DNA of 6,378 bases, taken from positions 1 to 6,378 of the forward strand of contig JAZQGR010000120.1 in assembly GCA_045540115.1 (NCBI GenBank), written 5' to 3'. Below, piece after piece: positions 4,751 to 6,378 of this stretch (position 1 is its first letter; each line of letters opens with the position of its first letter). The notes beneath the pieces are model-generated. The model was not told the origin of the DNA, ran no database searches, and saw only the letters and a list, made by a program, of their open reading frames with translations. This stretch comes from Colimorpha_A sp045540115. Its GTDB lineage: Bacteria; Bacillota; Clostridia; Oscillospirales; CAG-272. A program made the translations under genes and the position numbers.

Positions 4751-5602
4751 ATGATAACCGCAGTTATTCAGCACAAAAAAGACACCTTGGTGGTGGAGCT
4801 TCCGAGAGCCAACACCGACCTTCAAATCAAGCTACTCTCCATCGGTGTGAGAACTCTGCCGCAGAATATCAAGCTGTTCGGCGGTGAGGATGCGGAGATC
4901 GATGTGCAGCTCGCATCAAGCAGCCGAGTCGGTCAGCACCTGTGCCGACTGTTCAATACCGAAAACAGCCTCGGCGACGTGAACACCACTGCCTACCTCG
5001 TACAGACCGCAGACGAAGGCATCAAAACCGACCTGGAACACGATATCTACTACGACCAATACGGCACAGCCGCGGAGCTGATCAATGACATCAAGGACAG
5101 AACCTTGGCGCTCGGCCCCGTGAAGATGAGCCTGTATTTTCCCTTGACGGGTAATATTGACGAAGGCGACGGCAACCCCTTCACCGTGGGCGACTCCTTC
5201 CTCTACGATTACCGATACGCCATTGACGATCTCATTGAGGAATACCAAGACCGTGACGTGGAAAATATCCTCGATTATTTCGATGAAAACGCAGGCGCAA
5301 AAGCCAAGCTGGTATCGGCGGTATGGACTACCGAGGATGTGGACGGAACGCTCTACGGCAAGGTGGAACTCCGGCTCCGTGAGGAATTGACCGAGGACGA
5401 GCTGACCGCCGTTAAGGATTGGATCACCGGACAGAACTCGGACGGAGCCTTTGAAAGCCTCGAAGATCACCCCATCGACAGCGAGGACGGCAAACTGTCA
5501 ATCTCGCTCTGGCACGGCGGTAACGACTACTTCGTATCCACCCGTGACGAGCTGGATGAATATATTGCACAGCAAAATGAACTGAAGATTGGAGGGATGT
5601 GA
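4751..5602 (+). CDS. ArdA-related N-terminal domain protein with unknown C-terminal domain
   Basis: A 283-residue strongly acidic protein, two bases downstream of the ArdA-like gene, with its ribosome site GGAGG inside that gene's last codons. Residues 1-130 appear related to the ArdA units next door: MITAVIQHKKDTLVVELP parallels MIKVTVQYNDHLVDIHFP, and SLGDVNTTAYLV (73-84) sits where the neighbour has NLDELNYLAKR. The ending pattern of true ArdA (VP, NYxxYG, G.F) is not seen. Residues about 183-265 form a separate domain with DGTLYGKVELRLREELT, DWITGQNSDG (223-232) and SLWHGGNDYFV, which I have a sense of having seen in hypothetical proteins of Clostridia elements but cannot name. The acidity could suit DNA mimicry. 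It probably cooperates with or diverged from the ArdA-like protein; the relation is by-eye alignment. Confidence 0.75.
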   Translation: MITAVIQHKKDTLVVELPRANTDLQIKLLSIGVRTLPQNIKLFGGEDAEIDVQLASSSRVGQHLCRLFNTENSLGDVNTTAYLVQTADEGIKTDLEHDIYYDQYGTAAELINDIKDRTLALGPVKMSLYFPLTGNIDEGDGNPFTVGDSFLYDYRYAIDDLIEEYQDRDVENILDYFDENAGAKAKLVSAVWTTEDVDGTLYGKVELRLREELTEDELTAVKDWITGQNSDGAFESLEDHPIDSEDGKLSISLWHGGNDYFVSTRDELDEYIAQQNELKIGGM

Positions 5603-5605
5603 TAT

Positions 5606-5947
5606 ATGGCTGTGTTATTTTCCGCAGTAACCATAACCTCGGACAGCGACCAAGCGGAATTCCTCGTAGCAGGCGTTCCGAAAAGCTATGCTGATCTCGA
5701 AGGCTGGACTGCATTTGAAACCTTTATGAACGAGGTGGACACGGAACAGGATATCAAAGTCCACGTGGCAGCGTGTCTCTACGGAGAAGGCGAAGTCTTT
5801 ACGGCTACCCCCGAAGAAGTTGCGTACTTCACCATTCGGGCGGCGCAAACCGATGACTTCTTCTACGACCACTGCACTGATGCCGGACACAGCGACTTCG
5901 TGATACCGTGGTCACCGAAAGAACTATTCGGAATGGAGATGAAATAG
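5606..5947 (+). CDS. Small acidic uncharacterised protein (113 aa)
   Basis: No domain is recognised. The protein is soluble and acidic, beginning with a hydrophobic strand (MAVLFSAVTITS) too short and interrupted to be a membrane segment. It continues with an aromatic, acidic middle part (WTAFETFMNEVD) and a helix-like TPEEVAYFTIRAAQ. The last third contains DDFFYDHC and HSDFVIPWSPKELFG. The start is well set: GGAGGG lies nine bases upstream inside the previous gene's last codons, three bases separate the genes, and the next gene starts one base after its stop. It is thus firmly inside the operon and probably translated together with its neighbours. An antirestriction or transfer accessory role is only suggested by company. 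Confidence 0.78.
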   Translation: MAVLFSAVTITSDSDQAEFLVAGVPKSYADLEGWTAFETFMNEVDTEQDIKVHVAACLYGEGEVFTATPEEVAYFTIRAAQTDDFFYDHCTDAGHSDFVIPWSPKELFGMEMK

Positions 5948-5948
5948 T

Positions 5949-6269
5949 ATGTCAATTTTCGATGATTGGAACCGCATGGCAAAGGAGAACCGAGCGAAAT
6001 ATCCGCCTGGCACCCGCATCCTGCTCCTCGGTATGGACGATCCACACCATCCCGTACCGCCCGGTACGAGAGGAACGGTGGATCACGTCGATGACGGCGG
6101 TAATATCCACATGAAATGGGATAACGGAAGAACCCTCAGTCTTTGCAGCGATGCGGACTCCTTCCGCACACTGACCGCCGCTGAGCTTGCGGAGGAACAG
6201 GCACAGCAAGAGAATCCCACCGAGGACGAAGGTCAGAACGAGGGCGAAGCTCCCGTTATGAGTATGTAG
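5949..6269 (+). CDS. DUF4314 domain protein
   Basis: A 106-residue protein with a DUF4314 domain at about residues 12-76: KYPPGTRILLLGMDDPHHPV, then PPGTRGTVDHVDDGGNIHM, then KWDNGRTLSL and DADSFRTLT. The pattern PPGTR - PGTRGTV - VDDxGxIHxxWDNG - DxF is diagnostic as I remember it. The fold is a small SH3-like beta barrel in appearance; the function is unknown, and the family is common in Firmicutes mobile elements and phages. A low-complexity acidic tail (77-106) ends in GEAPVMSM. GGAG lies ten bases before the ATG, which itself starts one base after the previous stop, so the genes are probably coupled. The next gene's AGGAGG begins within its TAG stop. A nested inverted repeat lies at 6039-6084 inside the coding sequence. 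Confidence 0.88.
   Translation: MSIFDDWNRMAKENRAKYPPGTRILLLGMDDPHHPVPPGTRGTVDHVDDGGNIHMKWDNGRTLSLCSDADSFRTLTAAELAEEQAQQENPTEDEGQNEGEAPVMSM
6039..6084 (+). repeat. Nested inverted repeat inside the DUF4314 gene
   Basis: Outer arms GATCCAC (6039-6045) and GTGGATC (6078-6084) are perfect complements, and within them CGTACCG (6053-6059) and CGGTACG (6062-6068) form a second perfect 7-bp pair with a two-base loop. Together they could form a cruciform or RNA stem. The bases also encode conserved DUF4314 residues, so part of the pattern may be accidental. Confidence 0.5.
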
Positions 6270-6281
6270 GAGGACTGCCTA

Positions 6282-6378
6282 TTGGAATACGAAATCTATA
6301 TCCCACAGCCCCAAGCGGATGCCCTTCTTGCAGAAGCGGCTGACCGCAGTATCTCGGTAGAGGAACTTCTCACCGAGA
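6282..6378 (+). CDS. Partial gene: small protein of antitoxin or ribbon-helix-helix type
   Basis: The gene starts at a TTG and runs off the right edge after 32 codons. AGGAGG (6268-6273) lies eight bases upstream, overlapping the preceding stop codon, and no other start codon fits this ribosome site. The visible peptide opens with EYEIYIPQPQADALL and continues AEAADRSISVEELLTE. A short strand followed by helix-turn-helix-like spacing, as in KxxLLxxAAxxxxISVEELL, resembles the small ribbon-helix-helix or antitoxin-like proteins found in Firmicutes elements. Too little is visible to be sure; it continues the same operon. Confidence 0.65.
   Translation, partial: MEYEIYIPQPQADALLAEAADRSISVEELLTE

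Noticed and set aside
3984..4751. 255-residue minus-strand open frame opposite the ArdA-like gene
   Set aside because: Shadow of a GC-rich coding strand; no ribosome site and an entire operon runs opposite.
4916..5470. 184-residue minus-strand open frame
   Set aside because: Antisense shadow of the 4751 gene with no start signal.
1..6378. CRISPR array, rRNA, insertion sequence or transposase
   Set aside because: No regularly spaced repeats, rRNA motifs or terminal inverted repeats with transposase were seen on either strand.

Overview
The window looks like mobile-element DNA from a Firmicute, most likely a Clostridia gut-type bacterium (Oscillospiraceae/Lachnospiraceae-like). The grounds are AGGAGG ribosome sites, consensus sigma-A promoters, a tRNA-Pro fragment typical of an integration site, and families I know mainly from integrative and conjugative elements (ICEs) of such bacteria: an excisionase-like HTH protein, DUF6809, ArdA-type antirestriction and DUF4314. 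No integrase, relaxase or conjugation gene lies inside the window, so calling it an ICE is an inference.

Left part (1-1157), AT-rich and reading leftward. A ribosome site at the extreme left edge points out of the window to an unseen gene, plausibly the integrase. Upstream of it lie a 64-residue excisionase-like HTH gene (163-357) with a perfect consensus promoter and an imperfect palindrome in its spacer, then a DUF6809 gene (523-789). From 790 to 1157 I see no convincing gene, but there is a good rightward promoter (930-958) followed by a block that could fold as RNA (979-1095).

Junction (1158-1260). The 3' part of a tRNA-Pro(TGG) gene, from the anticodon loop to CCA, is present without its 5' half. 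This is the classic footprint of a tyrosine-recombinase att site. A strong hairpin follows. Element-type genes lie on both sides, so this may be an attP (circular form), a tandem-element joint, or two abutting elements.

Right part (1428-6378), richer in GC and entirely rightward. A probable single gene (1428-2165) is cut by an in-frame TGA; its second half carries motifs that resemble an ADP-ribosyltransferase fold. Then come an unknown protein (2179-2835), a Cys-cluster protein (2914-3609), a double-length ArdA-like antirestriction protein built from two repeats (3609-4748), a protein whose N-terminal part looks like a third diverged copy (4751-5602), a small unknown (5606-5947), DUF4314 (5949-6269) and the start of another gene from a TTG codon (6282 to edge). 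From 2914 onward the genes are tightly packed or overlapping, so they are probably one operon.

Noteworthy patterns: three genes (1428, 2179, 2914) each have an intrinsic terminator hairpin with a T-run immediately before the ribosome site, suggesting attenuation or processive antitermination. Four of the rightward proteins end in Met-stop with similar tails. The set reads as an early-transfer or defence-evasion module: antirestriction plus unknown partners.
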